Notes: generated by a model not told the origin, from the letters alone. DNA of 64,000 bases from Ursus arctos (GCF_023065955.2 NW_026622763.1:82689299-82753298), one strand, 5' to 3'. Shown: positions 1 through 12,545, numbered from the stretch's first letter. Numbers and translations are program-made.

Positions 1-32
1 ACCTTTGTATGATGTTAATTCTTTCTTCCCCA

Positions 33-240
33 GTGATGACAACTACTGTGGCCACATGCTCCAGATGGCTCAACTAAAGATGACAAAGCTTCCTTCAGCC
101 TGTGTCCTGGAGACACTTCTGGAGAGGAGTGCCTGCTGTCCTGTATGGTGAGTCTTGCATGATGGAGAAAGATTTGTTGTCATAAATCACTGGGATTTGG
201 GGGTTACTTCCACAGCATAATCTAGCTTATCCTTATTAAT
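33..240 (+). mobile_element. 3' part of an old LTR-type repeat (MaLR-like)
   Basis: The stretch reads like the 3' end of an ancient mammalian LTR: a 'ggccacatgctccagatgg' block, then 'cactgggatttgggggtta' and 'cagcataatctagcttatcc', the usual run-out of ERVL-MaLR-like LTRs. The 5' part lies outside the window or is lost. It also looks exon-like, with a pyrimidine tract and AG before position 33 and GTGAGT near 150, but repeat origin explains it better. The family name is from memory and not verified. Confidence 0.5.
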
Positions 241-2396
241 TAAATGGTATTATAATAAGTTTAACATACATGATAAAACATGTTTTGTACAGAAACACAA
301 AGAAAAAGAGATAGAATGGGATGTTTACTAAAAAGTCAATAGTGGCTGTTTCTAGTTGGTGAGCTGAATGGTGAAATTACAAGCAATTGTGAATTTCTTT
401 GTCATATGACAAGTTTTCCAAAACATTTGTAGCAAACACACATATACATGCATGTGTGCGTGTACAAGCACACATGCGTAATATCTAAGAGATAAAGGCC
501 CTTTTTAACTGGAATTACCAATGAGATACCATAACGTTTGTGTACTTACAGTTTTCTTATATCTAACTCTCCCTAAGGGCTAAATTCTACCAACCACCAA
601 GATAACATGTTATCTTACACCAAGATAAAAAGGAACAGTTTGATATTACTATTAATGTGAAACTATTTGTGTATTTTCAAGGCTTTCAGAAATAAAAATA
701 AAGACCTAGTTTCCATTGGAAAGAAGTAAAAAGGGAAAAGTGGGGTATCATAAAATTGTCTTACTTACCAGAGCAAAACTGTAAACCATTACTTTCTTTT
801 TCTTATGCAAGACTCCAAAATACCAAAGGCTAATGAAATCTAAAAAAATAATGTAGCAACTACTTAGAAGTATAATTTCTGACAATTTTCAAAATCCTGA
901 AGTCTTCAGATTTCACCACAAATGGATAATGTCTGAGAGACCACTTTTAAAGTATTGGAAATAGCTAAATGTGGTTCATTCTAGGTAGAGTTAATATTTC
1001 CCATTTAGATTCTCTGCAATTAAAAGAACTTGATCACACACAGGGAACCAAAAGACAGAGAGCAATGGATCTGACCTCGGGCAGCATCTCATCTATCAAC
1101 TAGTAGATTTTTTTTTTTCCATTTCATGAAAGCAATCCCTATTCTTAGCTTAAAATTGGAGAAATCCCAGGTAATACAATATAAAACTTTTATAGAAAGT
1201 GGATTATTTAATAGAACATTGTACCTGGCCAAACTATTTCTCAACCCCAGACAATGTGGCAGATGGGTCTGGGTCTTTTCTGAGGACTTCTCAACTGAAT
1301 AAATCAAATGGGTTTTATCTTGAGACTGTGCTTTGGGGCCGGTCTTCCTTTCTGAATGCAACCACACACATGCACACACATTCAGTCACTCACTCACTCA
1401 TGCATTTTATGGATAAGAATACCTAGAATTTGAGAGCAGCAGAAATGTGTCCTTGACCTTCATTACTCTGTCGAAAGTTAACCGGAAATGGTTTTTATAG
1501 CCAATTGTGCTTGATTGAATCATATATATAATGAATGATTCAGATTATTTGGACGTTCCTGCTGGTGTTTTTATTCTTTGCTTAAAACCTAGTTAACATT
1601 CCAATTCTAGAAAGGTGACTTCTACTTTTGCCTCAACTAAATTCTGATTTATGAAACAATCCATAAAGTGTCACATATCACAGTATATTCTTTGCTTCCC
1701 CCAGCATAATTAGCAAGGGATCAAATGCCAAGCTGGCATTACCTCATAAGGAAAAAATATGACCACACCATTTCTCATGGTGTGAAGGAATCAAACACTC
1801 TTGTATTCTTCCATTGCTAAGGCCCTTCAAGCAACACTAACGCAAAGGAAAAATTTTGGCTGTTTAAATTAGCTGATGACTACCACACACCTGGGGTTCT
1901 TCCTGGGAGTGATTTGATGTGTGTTTTCATCTCTCTCTGGTCGAGTGTTAGCTCTAATATAAACTCACCTGTACAAAAGACAGTTTACCCAGCCTCCTTT
2001 TTTCTTCAACCTAGAACTCTGACTTTCTTATCTATGCTTTTTGTATAACTGATGAAAGAACCAAGTCATTTTCCTAATTGTTCAGTTTTTACTAGCAAAT
2101 ATTCAGCCTTGAACAGAGGGTCTTTGTTGCAGAAATAATGAAAATAGGAGTTCCTCAGAACTCAAGTGAATTGCTTACTATATCCTGTATAAGCTGTTTG
2201 GTTAACGAGACCTACTGGCAGCTGGGAAGACAGTTGATGGGAATGCGGGCTCAATAGATTGCTCTCCTCCGTTCAATATTCAATAGTCGATGTGGAGTGG
2301 ACGACGTGGTACAGGCAATTTTTTTTCACTAATTGGCTACTGATTTTATATTGTGTTTCAAATAGAAACAATATAGAGACACCATTCTATTACATT
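241..2396. other. unassigned AT-rich DNA
   Basis: No gene, RNA gene or recognisable repeat was found. There is a degenerate alternating CA/TG patch near 436-478 and a short CA-rich patch near 1361-1400. The open frames here (96 codons or fewer) show no domain and carry no start or splice context that would support them. Confidence 0.5.
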
Positions 2397-2625
2397 CTAG
2401 TTAAAATAAATTCTTTTTTTTTTTTAAGATTTTATTTATTTATTTGACAGAAAGAGCCAGTGAGAGAGGGAACACGAGCAGGGGCAGTGGGAGAGGAAGA
2501 AGCAGGCTCCCAGGGGAGGAGCCTGATGCGGGGCTCGATCCCAGAATGCTGGGACCACGCCCTGAGCCGAAGGCAGACGCCTAACGACTGAGCCACCCAG
2601 GCGCCCCTAGTTAAAATAAATTCTT
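2397..2625 (-). mobile_element. Can-SINE (SINEC) with 19-bp target-site duplication
   Basis: A full-length tRNA-derived carnivore SINE lies in reverse orientation. It begins with a poly-T/'aagattttatttatttattt' tail and ends with 'actgagccacccaggcgccc', the reverse complement of the SINE start. It is flanked by a perfect direct repeat 'ctagttaaaataaattctt' at 2397-2415 and 2607-2625, so the body is 2416-2606. The perfect duplication suggests a fairly recent insertion. Confidence 0.95.
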
Positions 2626-4064
2626 AAAACTTGATTCCAAAAGAGGAGGACAAACAAGGCATTTAAAGAGCTAGATAAATATTCTTACCTACCGAGCCAG
2701 ACAAATACTTTAAGTGGTCTTGGTTCTTCTGTGAAAAAATGAATTTCTGTGCTTTCCCCCAAAGACCCCATTCCTTTCCTTTTTATCTGCATTGATTACA
2801 TTTACATTATTCACCTACAAATAGATTTGTGGGCTCAGGAGATTCTGTCAATATCAATGTTCTATAACCTGGAGAGAGATGAGAGGAGAGTGAGGGGAGA
2901 AGAGGGGAGGGGGGCCGGACAGAGTGAGTGCAATGAATTATTTTAACGCTACTGAGGGCTCTGAGGGAAGTTGAGTTTACTGTGTTCATGGTATACTAAC
3001 GCCATAGCGTGTAGAATCACTAGTGCTAGGCTGCAGAACACGGATTTGTTCTCTGATTGGCATATCCTGCCCAACATAGAGTGCCTTATAAATGAGATAC
3101 TTCGCTCAGTAGATGCCCTCTCTTCAGGGTTTATGAGCTCCGAGGCCTGCACATCCCCTTCACTGACATTTCTGTTGCACATAGTGAAAGAAGGCAAGAT
3201 TGTTTTGGTAGCTAAATCAGAGATTATTTAACTTCACCTGCCCCTAGACCCTCCTGGGACCTGTGCATATTAATCCAGAACCTCAAGGCACATGTCAAAC
3301 ATTGATATTTTTTCCGTGTGTCCCAAGTATTTCTAAAGTCAGGAAGGATTGTGAACTCTTGCACTGAAAAATGGTCATGAAAGAACAACTAGGCAAAGAA
3401 CCCAAGGAACTTGGGGTAACATGGCCTGACTCTAGTGCTCAGCTGTGCCTGGGCAGAGGGGTTCTCGAAACACTGGGGGCAATAGAGGCGCCCAGCTTTC
3501 CAGGTTCCACAGCAGAGACGGTACTGGGAAGAGTAAGCACCAGCATGGCTTTAGGGATGTTGGAGGACAGTACCCTTATGTGAGCACCTGGGTTCTGGAC
3601 TTCAGCAAGTACCAGGAGCAGTGGCCACAGTGAGAGAGCTCACATAACATCCCAGACACAGAATTCTCTGTTACAGAAATGGCTGGGGAGGTCCCATCAG
3701 GGGAGGAGCAAAGGGGAAAATGTCACCTCTGTGAACACATGTAAGACATGCCCTGGAGATACCAAAAAATGACTTCAGGAAGAGCTACAGGGCTTGAGAT
3801 AATGAGTGGGAACAAGAAATATAAATGTTGTTTATTATGGCTAATATGATCATATTTTCCCCTGGGCTGAAGGGCCCTATCAATATGAGGGTAATAAACT
3901 CAGTGCAAGTTTTGAAGTCGTAAACAAACTTTTTTCAGTGACCAATGAGGCAGATAATGAAAGTCCTCCAGTACAACATGGTTTGGCTTGGGCAATACAC
4001 TTGAGTTTATCTTGTTTGCTCTCTTGGAAAAAAAAATGTGTTAGGGAGGCTTAGGAAGCTACAT
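2626..4064. other. unassigned DNA with a purine-rich patch
   Basis: No recognisable gene or repeat was found. Positions of about 2869-2930 form a G/A-rich strand-asymmetric patch. Short open frames between 2749 and 3633 overlap on both strands and have no recognisable protein signature. Confidence 0.45.
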
Positions 4065-4250
4065 ACATACCATAGTCGTTAAAAGTGCGGGGACTTAAAT
4101 TAGTCTGAGTTCTGGCTCTTCAAGTAATTAGCTCAGTTCAGCTTTTTCTTCATTGAACTGTGGGAATTAAATGAGATAATACATTTTGATGTTCAGTTAG
4201 TACCTGGTACATAGTAGATTTTCAATAAATGATTAGATTTTTTCATATGC
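4065..4250 (+). repeat. MIR SINE, diverged
   Basis: The order of landmarks matches MIR in forward orientation: 'gttaaaagtgcggggactt', then 'gtctgagttctggctctt', 'gggaattaaatgagataat', and finally 'gtacctggtacatagtag' with 'tcaataaatgatt'. It is heavily diverged, as expected for a mammal-wide element. Confidence 0.8.
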
Positions 4251-5175
4251 TTTAATATAATTCAGTGAACAAGACTGATTTAGAATCTTGATTAATATTT
4301 GGATTTGGCTTATTCTGCTTGGTTTTGTCCTATTTTGCAAACATACATTATGAAATATAGATGATAAGTTTTGAGCTATTTTTCAGTGGTTATGATAATA
4401 AAATGTACATCTTTAATTTATCAAGATGTATTTTTAACAATATTAGTCTTTACAAACAATGTCAGAACTTTGTATCAGTATGATTTCATTTCTCCTCTTC
4501 CTGCCCTGTGTTCTTGCTGTCATATATTTTACTTTCAAATGTAATAAACGTCACAACATATTGTTATTATATATATTTTAAATCAGAAAATTGCCTTTTA
4601 AAAATATGAATGCAAATTCTGAATATAGATAGCAAATACATATTAAAATGTACGTATATGTTTTCTGAGTATATATATTGAATCTGTATTAAAATTATAG
4701 ATATATTTTGCTTTGGTTTTATTGACTTTCTAAGATATGTTGGTTGATATATTTCATAAATCTTGGAAAATTCTTGGGTATTTTGTCTTTTGATATTGTC
4801 CCAAAGATCTTGATACTTCCATTTTCTCATCCTTTTTGGGGGGAGTAATTAGTTTCTGTAATTTCTGTTGACCTCTTTCCAAGGTCACTGAGGTTTTTTT
4901 TCCTGCTATATCCAATCTTCTGATGTTTCTTCAAATGAGTTAACTTTTCAAGGTGAAAATTTTAACTTCGCATCTGGCATTTTCATTTGTTTGATTCTCC
5001 TAGCTTTCTCTGCTGACATTCTTGGTCTATTCTTTAATATAACATGCAGTATAGAGAACATTTTTATCTCCCTAGAAACATCACTGTGTCCTGTTGTAGG
5101 TGATCTTGTTTTACATTGGCACTGGACCTAAGTCATCTGTTGATTTGCTTTCTTTCAATACAGCTTGCCTCTTTT
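4251..5175. other. AT-rich DNA, possibly degenerate antisense L1
   Basis: The stretch is very T-rich on the + strand and runs into a recognisable antisense L1 at about 5176. It may be a more degenerate upstream continuation of that L1 (3' UTR side), but I could not match it confidently. No gene was found. Confidence 0.35.
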
Positions 5176-5292
5176 ATTTATCTTTCCACTTATTTAAGTC
5201 AATTACTTTTTTAAATACTTTGTAGTTCTTAGGGTACTCATCTTTTGCATATCTTTTAAAAGTATATTCCCAAAAAGTTTTGATGCTATCGT
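5176..5292 (-). mobile_element. antisense L1 fragment, left half of a split element
   Basis: Text such as 'tatattcccaaaaagtttt' and 'gatgctatcg' matches the antisense of mammalian L1 ORF2 at the point just before the 'caattgttcattgctagtata' region. The match breaks at about 5292 and resumes at about 6251, so this is one old L1 split by a later sense-strand L1. Confidence 0.65.
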
Positions 5293-6250
5293 ACCAACAG
5301 GCACATGAAAAGGTGCGCAACGTCACTGACTAATGGTCAGAGAACTGAAAATCAAAACCACAATAAGCTATTACCTCACTTGTTAGGATTACTATTCTCA
5401 AAAAAATAGAAGATAAGAAGTATTGGTGGGATGCAGAAAAACTGAAAAACTTGTGCACTGTTGATGGAGATGTAAAATGGTATGGTTGCTATGGAAAACA
5501 GTATCGAGTTTCCTCAAAAAATTAAAAATAGAACCACCATATGATCCAGCACTTTCACTTCTGAGTATATATTCAAAGGAATTGAAATCAGGATCTTGAA
5601 AAGATATCTGCACTTCTCTGTTCATTACAACAATGACCAAGTTACAAAATAACCCAAATGTCCACCTACAGATGAATGAATAAAGGCAACATAGTACATA
5701 CATACAAAGGAATATTAACCAGCTTTCAAAAAGAAGGAAATCTTGCAATTTGGGACAACACAAATGAACCTATAGAAACTATGCTAAAGGAAATAAGGTA
5801 GTCACAGAAAAACAAAAAAAAAAATTGCATGGCTTCTCCTATTTGAGACACTAAAATAGTTAAACTCATTAAACAAAGACAAGAATGGCGGTTGCCAGGG
5901 GTTGGGAGGACTGAGAATTGGGGAATTGTTCAAATGGTATCAAGTTTCAGTTATGAAAACTGAATTAGTTTTAGAGATCTGCTGAATAGCATTGTGATTA
6001 TAGCCAGCAATTTTGTATTGTTCATTTAAAAATTTGATAAGGGTAGGTCTCACGTTAAGTGTTCTTGCCACAAAAAAAGGAAATAAGCAAACAAACAGAA
6101 AAGGGGACACAAGGAAATTTTTGGAAGTGATGATGGATCTATTATCTTGATTGTGGTGATGGTTTTCAAGGGTGTATACGTATGTCTAATCTCATCAAAG
6201 ATGTATAGTTTTTGTATATCATTAATACTTCAATAAAACTATTTAAAAAT
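5293..6250 (+). mobile_element. 5'-truncated L1 (ORF2 C-terminus and 3' end)
   Basis: The + strand carries standard L1 ORF2 3'-end landmarks: 'aatggtcagagaactgaaaa', 'tatgatccagcactttcact', 'cccaaatgtccacctacaga', 'ggaatattaaccagctttc' and 'ggttgccaggggttgggagg'. It ends with 'caataaaactatttaaaaa', a polyadenylation signal plus a short A-rich tail. The reading frame is broken by stops and indels, so it is inactive. It sits inside an antisense L1 whose halves flank it. The left breakpoint is approximate. Confidence 0.85.
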
Positions 6251-6715
6251 TTCATTTTCTTATTGTTTGTTGCAAGTATATAGAATTACAATTGGTTTTT
6301 TAAAATATTCACCTTGCAAAATTTATAGTAAATTACTTATAGACTTGTTAAGATTTTTAATATAAATAATCATGAAATCTGTCTGACAGTTTTGTTTTCC
6401 TTTCCAATCTTTGTGACTTTTTTCTTTTTCTTACATTATTACACTAGCAAGGATCTGCAGTGCCATAATAAATTAAAATAATGAGAAGAATAGCTTTGTC
6501 TTGTTCCTAATCTTAGGTAAAAAGCTAGAACATTTCAGTACTGAGTACGATGTTACCAGTAGGTTTTATTTTGTAGATATTCTTAGTTGGTTGAGGAAAT
6601 CCCATGCTATTCCAAATTTGTTGACAACTTCTACCATGAATGAACAGTAGACTTTCTCACATGCTTTCATGACATCTATTAGATTGGTTATATGCTTTTT
6701 CTTCTTTTTTTTAGA
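6251..6715 (-). mobile_element. antisense L1 fragment, right half of the split element
   Basis: The sequence 'ttgcaagtatatagaattac', 'aaagctagaacatttcagta', 'gatgttaccagtaggttttat' and 'ggttgaggaaatcccatgct' follows antisense L1 ORF2 in order. It continues directly from the fragment that ends at about 5292. The coding potential is destroyed. Confidence 0.8.
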
Positions 6716-6950
6716 GCAGTTTTAAAATTGCTGCTCCCTACCCACGCTGCCCCACATGCATAGCGTTCTCTATTATCAACATTCCCCACCACAGTGGTAT
6801 ATTTGTTGCAATTGATGAACCTACATCATAATAATCATAGATAATAGTATTATCATTTAAACAGTATATATCAAGTCATGGAATATATGATTTCCAAAAT
6901 AAACTAAAAACCTACACGAATCTAGATTAAATTCAAGAAGAAAATCACCA

Positions 6951-7013
6951 TTACTTATAAAATATTGACACATTTATAAAATATTGACACATTATTTATA
7001 AAATATGACACAT
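6951..7013. repeat. three-copy short tandem duplication (about 20 bp unit)
   Basis: The unit 'ttataaaatattgacacat' occurs three times with small changes, giving a local AT-rich tandem array between two repeat-rich segments. Confidence 0.8.
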
Positions 7014-7073
7014 CTTTGTTCGTTGAGGAAACATTTTTTAAATGAGGAATGTTGGACAGAATTAGTTTTAAAT

Positions 7074-7334
7074 AAGATTCCGTTTAGGGGCGCCTGGGTG
7101 GCACAGCGGTTAAGCCTGTCTCGGCTCAGGGCGTGATCCCGGCCTTATGGGATGGAGCCCCACGTCAGGCTCCTCCTCTGGGAGCCTGCTTCTTCCTCTC
7201 CCACTCCCCCTGCTTGTGTTCCCTCTCTCGCTGGCTGTCTCTATCTCTGTCAAATAAATAAATAAAATCTTTAAAAAATAAAATAAAATAAAGTAAAATA
7301 AAATAAAATAAAATAAAAAAGAAGACTCCGTTTA
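7074..7334 (+). mobile_element. Can-SINE, long-tail (bear-like) subtype
   Basis: The body at 7087-7321 starts 'ggggcgcctgggtggcaca' and has the 'gcggttaagc' variant in place of 'tcagtcagttaagc'. It carries the extended 3' body 'ggctgtctctatctctgtc' and a long (AAAAT)n tail. The near-perfect 13-bp duplication 'aaga(t/c)tccgttta' flanks it at 7074-7086 and 7322-7334. From memory, the variant head with this tail is the youngest type in bears and panda. Confidence 0.95.
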
Positions 7335-8040
7335 AAGGATAATATTTTTGGACATGTTATTGATTGAAACTTAGTTTATTTTTTTTTTTAACAAAGCTAA
7401 CTTAGTGTCATTACAGTTATAATCATTTCAGAAAGAAAAGGTTTATCATTTTATTTGTTGTTGTACTTTAAAGCCTTAAAATAATATGCAATTCCTTAAC
7501 TAAATCTGAATAAAATGCCTCTTTTCAGAATGTTCCTTTATTCCATAGAAAAAGATATGGTGTCGTATTCGTCCTTTCTAATATAGTGTGTGTGTGTGTG
7601 TGTGTGTGTGTCTGTATGTGTGTGTGTATTTAAATTTATCTTCAGCTGTCAACTTCTAAATCAGTATAATAAAGCATTCTGAGGGGAAATCATATTTTTG
7701 ATAACTTATCTAATATCTATGGATATTCCAAGGAACATTATCTTATTTTTAAAAGTCAATGTTGGCAAAAGACAAATATTTATGTATTTTAAACCTCAGG
7801 TTTATTTTGTTTGCCTCTAAAAATGGAAGCAAGAAGAAATAAATGATTATTTCAGTGATGCTGGAGAGCAATGTAAGAAACTCAGCTATAAAAATAATAA
7901 ATATAAATTGGAATATAACATCAAGTCTTGACATCACACAAATACAGAAATCCTGAGATAGCCTGATTTATAGTTTTGCTGAGTCTAAATGGTTATTGAC
8001 AATAATCACTGAGGAAAAGTTTTCACTTCCTCTATGTGAG
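7335..8040. other. unassigned AT-rich DNA with a TG microsatellite
   Basis: No gene was recognised. The only structured part is a (TG)n run at about 7585-7629 with a 'tctgta' interruption. Confidence 0.5.
7585..7629. repeat. (TG)n microsatellite
   Basis: About 12 uninterrupted TG units are followed by 'tctgtatg' and further TG units. Confidence 0.95.
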
Positions 8041-8049
8041 CCGTAGGCT

Positions 8050-8200
8050 TTCAGCTTTTGAATCCATCTAGTTCAGCTTCCTCATTTCACAGATAAATTT
8101 ACTGAAATGCAAATATTAAGCAACTTACCATGATTATATAATTGTTTAGAAATAGCTGGTCAGGGGCTTTTGACCTCCCATTTCATTAAAGTTGATTGTG
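8050..8200 (-). repeat. MIR/L2-type fragment, diverged
   Basis: The stretch 'cctcatttcacagataaat', 'taagcaacttaccatgatt' and 'agctggtcagg' matches the antisense core of MIR: lower-counts phrase, 'keep-track' phrase, then the lineage-shared site. It is short and diverged. Confidence 0.6.
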
Positions 8201-8354
8201 TCTTAACTCTTTGATTTCAGTACATTTAATCTTGCTCTTCCTAAGTAAGTATTCTGTTAACTATATTTGGTACTTTTGGATTTCTCTCATTTAAGAATCA
8301 TATTATACTTTTTCAAGGATCAAACCGTCTGTTTCCTTAGTGTCCAGCGTTGCT

Positions 8355-8500
8355 TCAGAGTATGGACTTTGCAGTGAAACAAACTGAGTTAGTCACTATG
8401 CTATTTTTGTGATTTAGGGAAATTATTTAACCTCTAGAAGCTTAGTTTCCCCAAAGATAGTAAGCGCAAACTATTGCTTTTATTTTTAGAGTAAAATAAA
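8355..8500 (+). repeat. MIR SINE fragment
   Basis: 'agagtatggactttgcagtg' is followed by 'gatttagggaaattatttaa' and 'cctctagaagcttagtttcc', which is MIR order in the forward direction. The 3' end is eroded. Confidence 0.7.
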
Positions 8501-11500
8501 AAAATCATGTGAGCTATATTATATTACTCAATCGGTCATGTATTATAAACCTTTGATAAATATGAAGATGATTTTCAGATATTTTGGTGAAAAGACCAGA
8601 AAATCAAATAACTTACTTTTAGATAATGCTGTTCAGTACCATTTTTTGCAAGTATGAATGATTGCTATAATAAAATTAAAAACCAAAGTAACATTTACAC
8701 CTTCCTTGAGGAATGTATAATTTACTGAAGATAGCTAATGAAGATAGAAGATAGGTATATGGAGTTGGGACTTAAGAGTAGGAAAACAAGATTTTGAGAA
8801 GTATTAATTTGGGTAAGGCTCATGGAGGATGTAAGCTGAAAGAAGAAGAGAACCCAGTTTGCCAACATAAAGGGAGAAGGACATTCAAAGTAGTAATAAC
8901 AGCAGGTGAACTAGCCCAAAGCTTTAATTATGGAAACCAGATGTATAGTTTCTGACTGTAGGGTAGTTTACCCAAAATAAATTTTTAAATTCATTTACTC
9001 CTTATTTCTACTGTTTTAAGATAGTAATGCCATAGAACATAGATATTATAAAGTGACATAAAAACAAAATAAAGTGATATAAGAGTCAGAGAGAGAGACA
9101 CTTGACCATATTTACTGCCAAGAGAAGTGTTGTTTTTTGTTTTTTGTTTTTAACAAACATTGCTGTGATGAGAAGTTTTGTCATTTCCCCTTGACAGGCT
9201 CTGGATCTTTCTCCAACCTTGTTCTTCACTTTCTTCTCCTCCATTGTTATTCTCCTGCCACATAAATATTGATTGAGTAATAGTTTGTCATCCATAGCAA
9301 CATGGTGCTTAAGCACAGGAAGAATACTAAACTGAGGTGATCAAAATCAGGTTGGGGTTTAAGGTTATTATATTGCTTATTTGATAATTTTCTTTAAAAT
9401 ATTCCATTTGAATTGTGTGAGGCAAGTGGTTAAGTATTTTACCTTTAATATATAACCTTGTATGTATTGTAGTATATACACTATAGTGGGATAGTAGCAT
9501 TTGGAAGACCTTAGGTAGAATTTCTTACTCCAATTTTGTTTTCATATATTCTTTAAATATTACAGTGATCTACTCCAAAGGATTCACTAATTAGTATAAA
9601 AATTTTAAAAATAATTTTTCATTGGTGAAATGAATGAAGCTGAAGTTACATGATTGGCTAAAACAGTGGTATAGGCACCATCACCTTCCACGATCCAAGT
9701 ACAAGCCTTAAGACTTGCCGCCTAGCACTACACCGTGTAGTGTTGCAGACCTTAGAGATTCATTTGGTAGCATGTATCCTGCATTTTCCTGTTGCTTGTC
9801 CCAGAAAATGTTGGATGACCTATTGGTATATTTTAGAATGAGGATCTCTTATGGTGGGCTTGTTGGAGTGTATTTGGATGGAGATTTCTTAGTGGCGGAG
9901 CATAAAATAACAGGTTGTGTTCCTGTTTTGTATCTTCCTGCGAATAAATGTTCATAAGTTTGTCATTTGCTTTTACTATAATGCAACAGACAGATTATTG
10001 GGGAAGGAGATGCATGGAATTCTCTTTCTTCTAATCACCAGAGGTGACAGATATTTACCCTGAAGAACCTGGTATTACTAATTGCCAAATGGGCTGAGAT
10101 AAGTGCACAGCAGCCAGTCAAGAAAATATCTTTGAAAAAAATATAAAAATAAATTTCACATTTTCCCCTAAAACCTCAGTGTCTAACTGTCCTGTTGATG
10201 ACCTGACTTTTTCTGCCTTCTCCCATGATCATTCATAACATGTGAGGTCAACTATAAAAACAACAACAACAACAACAACAACAACAATAAAACCCCACAA
10301 CTGTATCATGTACTTCTTTTTAAGCATATTTTAATAGAAAACAAGCTATGGACCTGAAATAGAATTGTACCATTTTTTAGTACAGATGTGCTAAGGTCTA
10401 TTAAGAGAAATGAAGGACATCAAGCTGTTGGACTTGGAAATTTTCGAGATTTTATTGGCCAGCAGGATGAGAGTAGGAAAAGACAGAAAGAAGTCATGAT
10501 ACAAAAGAACAAAGATCATTGTCTTGAACAACAGAGTGTTTTTGAGCCCCTACTGTATAGAGAAGACTGGCAGGGAGGTAGAAGATCTAAAATGGAGCTC
10601 CAGGCCTTTAAGGGGTAATAACAACAGAAATGTAAGTAGAAGACAATGAGGAAGTCTCAGATGAGAAATCACTGTGTGTTAAATCTTAGGTGAAGACTAA
10701 ACAGACCACTTTCCCTTCCTTTTCTTTGTTTAATCAAGGAGAATTTCATCTCCTCTGCAGAAAAGAGATGGTGTTAAGAAACCTATTTGGAATCGAGGTA
10801 TTAAGAAGTATAAGGACTGATTGAAATGACTGTAAATGGCACAAGGATCTCTCCAGAAAGATCCCTTCCTCCTTGAGTTCCTATTGTGTGTTTTGAGAGC
10901 ACTCTGGCTTTTGGTCCTTTTATTTCTGACCAGTATTTCTTGGATCCAAAGTGCACTCAACACCCAAATATAATTTTAATATAAATGAGTGGAAGCCAGA
11001 GAAAAACTAGCTGGCACCCAACTGCTTTATCTACTTCTAAGAAATCATTCTTTCAGGAAAGAGCAAGCAAGACATTTTTAAATTAAAAACTGGGTGAAGA
11101 ATTATTTTTTTCCCTTTTGGTTGAATGAGCTCTGAACTTTATAGTGTATTAGCCAAAGATCTGGGGTTTTAATTCACGTATTTTTATTCTTAATAGCACA
11201 TCCCTCTGGTTATGTTTCTTAGCTTTTTAATGAAGGCTAAAAATGCCCTTTTTTCTTCCCCTTGTTCCATATACAAAGACATGTTTTTTAGTTGCTGAAG
11301 ACCTGAAATTGTATAAAACTTACCTTTCCCAGTTAAAAGCTTATCTAAGGCAATTAGGACTTAAAAAATATATATCAAATGAGATGAGATTAAGGCAAGA
11401 ATCTAAAGGAGAGGGGACCTGTAATGTGACTCCTAGATTAGCTCAGGATAACTTATGGGACAAATTTAAAGTATCTTCTGATATCTCTGGTGCCTAAATC

Positions 11501-12545
11501 AACAATAAAATAATTATTACTTGAATATTAATGATGTGCCCCTTCTTCTCTGTATAATTTAACAATAGGAAACAGAGTGAAAAGAAAGAGTCTGTGCACC
11601 CTCAGCTACTTCTGACCTATTGGAGTTTATTCTCTTGCATTGCTCATATATAGAGACCTTGTAGATATAGTCCAATAGTCCCTGAATCTCCTAGTACTCT
11701 GGGGTCTCCCTTTGCTTTAATGTCCAAATGAAATAGTTCACACTTTGGGTCATGTAAAAATGGAAAGCATAACCCTTTGTTTATATTTCTCAAGATTCTG
11801 AAGATAGCACTTACCTTTTTCTGGTGGTTTTCCATCACTGCTTGCCTTGAATTTCTCTTCCTAACTCAGTTATTGATTCCTATCTGTGAAGATGCCTTCC
11901 CAGGCTGCTGTGCCACTTTATTTTGTTCTTCAAGTGGCCTCTTCACCTTCATTACTCATAGTACCACTAACACAAGGCTCTGGTGTAACAATCTTCTGCT
12001 GAAGGTTTATAGATAATGGAAAGACTGAAGCAAAGAAAAGAAACAAATGAAAACAACATCAAATATCTTGAATTTCACCATTCAGTTCCTCTCCAGAAAA
12101 TTGTTTTTTGGTTTCCCCTGTCCCCCTGGCTGCTACCCCATTACTAGACTCCTTTACTGAGTCTCTCTCTCTCTCTCTTTTCTCACTATCAATTTTTCTT
12201 ACACATTTCCCTCTTCAATCCCAAAGCAAATAAAACTTCTATCTTGAGCACCCCCATCAGTCACGTTACAAATCTGTTTTATCCAAATATGAGATAATTA
12301 TAATACTTCTGCTGGAAAATGTACATAGGTATCCCATATCTATTCCCAGCCCCTTCTAGTGCCTATCATGTAGGGGCTAAAAGTCCCAAAACCATATTTT
12401 GCGAACTCCTTTGTCAGAAGGGATGTGTCAATTGGATGCATTACACAGGATTTGGAAGATGGAAGGGAAGTAGCAGTCATTTTCATCCAATACCAGTGGG
12501 CTTTAGCAGACAGATTTTATGTAGCAACAAAACAGCTCATTTGCC
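8501..12545. other. unassigned DNA; no supportable gene
   Basis: A 4-kb stretch without a recognisable gene. It holds a (CAA)n run at 10257-10290. An 80-codon open frame at 9715-9957 and a 76-codon one at 10388-10618 have no motif that I recognise. A GTAAGT donor-like site on the minus strand near 11814 has no matching coding exon, because stops lie close upstream in all useful frames. Confidence 0.45.
10257..10290. repeat. (CAA)n microsatellite
   Basis: About nine CAA units are preceded by AAAAA and followed by 'taaaacc'. Confidence 0.95.

Noticed and set aside
33..150. Exon-like segment with pyrimidine tract plus AG before it and GTGAGT near its end
   Set aside because: The text continues into the 3' end of an old LTR-type repeat, so splice-like signals are most likely chance. 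Stops occur in the frames tested by eye.
5398..5763. 121-codon minus-strand open frame
   Set aside because: It is the reverse reading of a sense L1 ORF2 3' end.
9715..9957. 80-codon open frame with an apparently protein-like composition
   Set aside because: No family motif was recognised and there is no splice, promoter or poly-A context. Frames of this length are expected by chance in 64 kb.
11644..11838. Minus-strand frame ending in a GTAAGT donor-like site
   Set aside because: The donor-like site would need the frame to continue upstream, but stops are close by on the minus strand and no acceptor partner was found.
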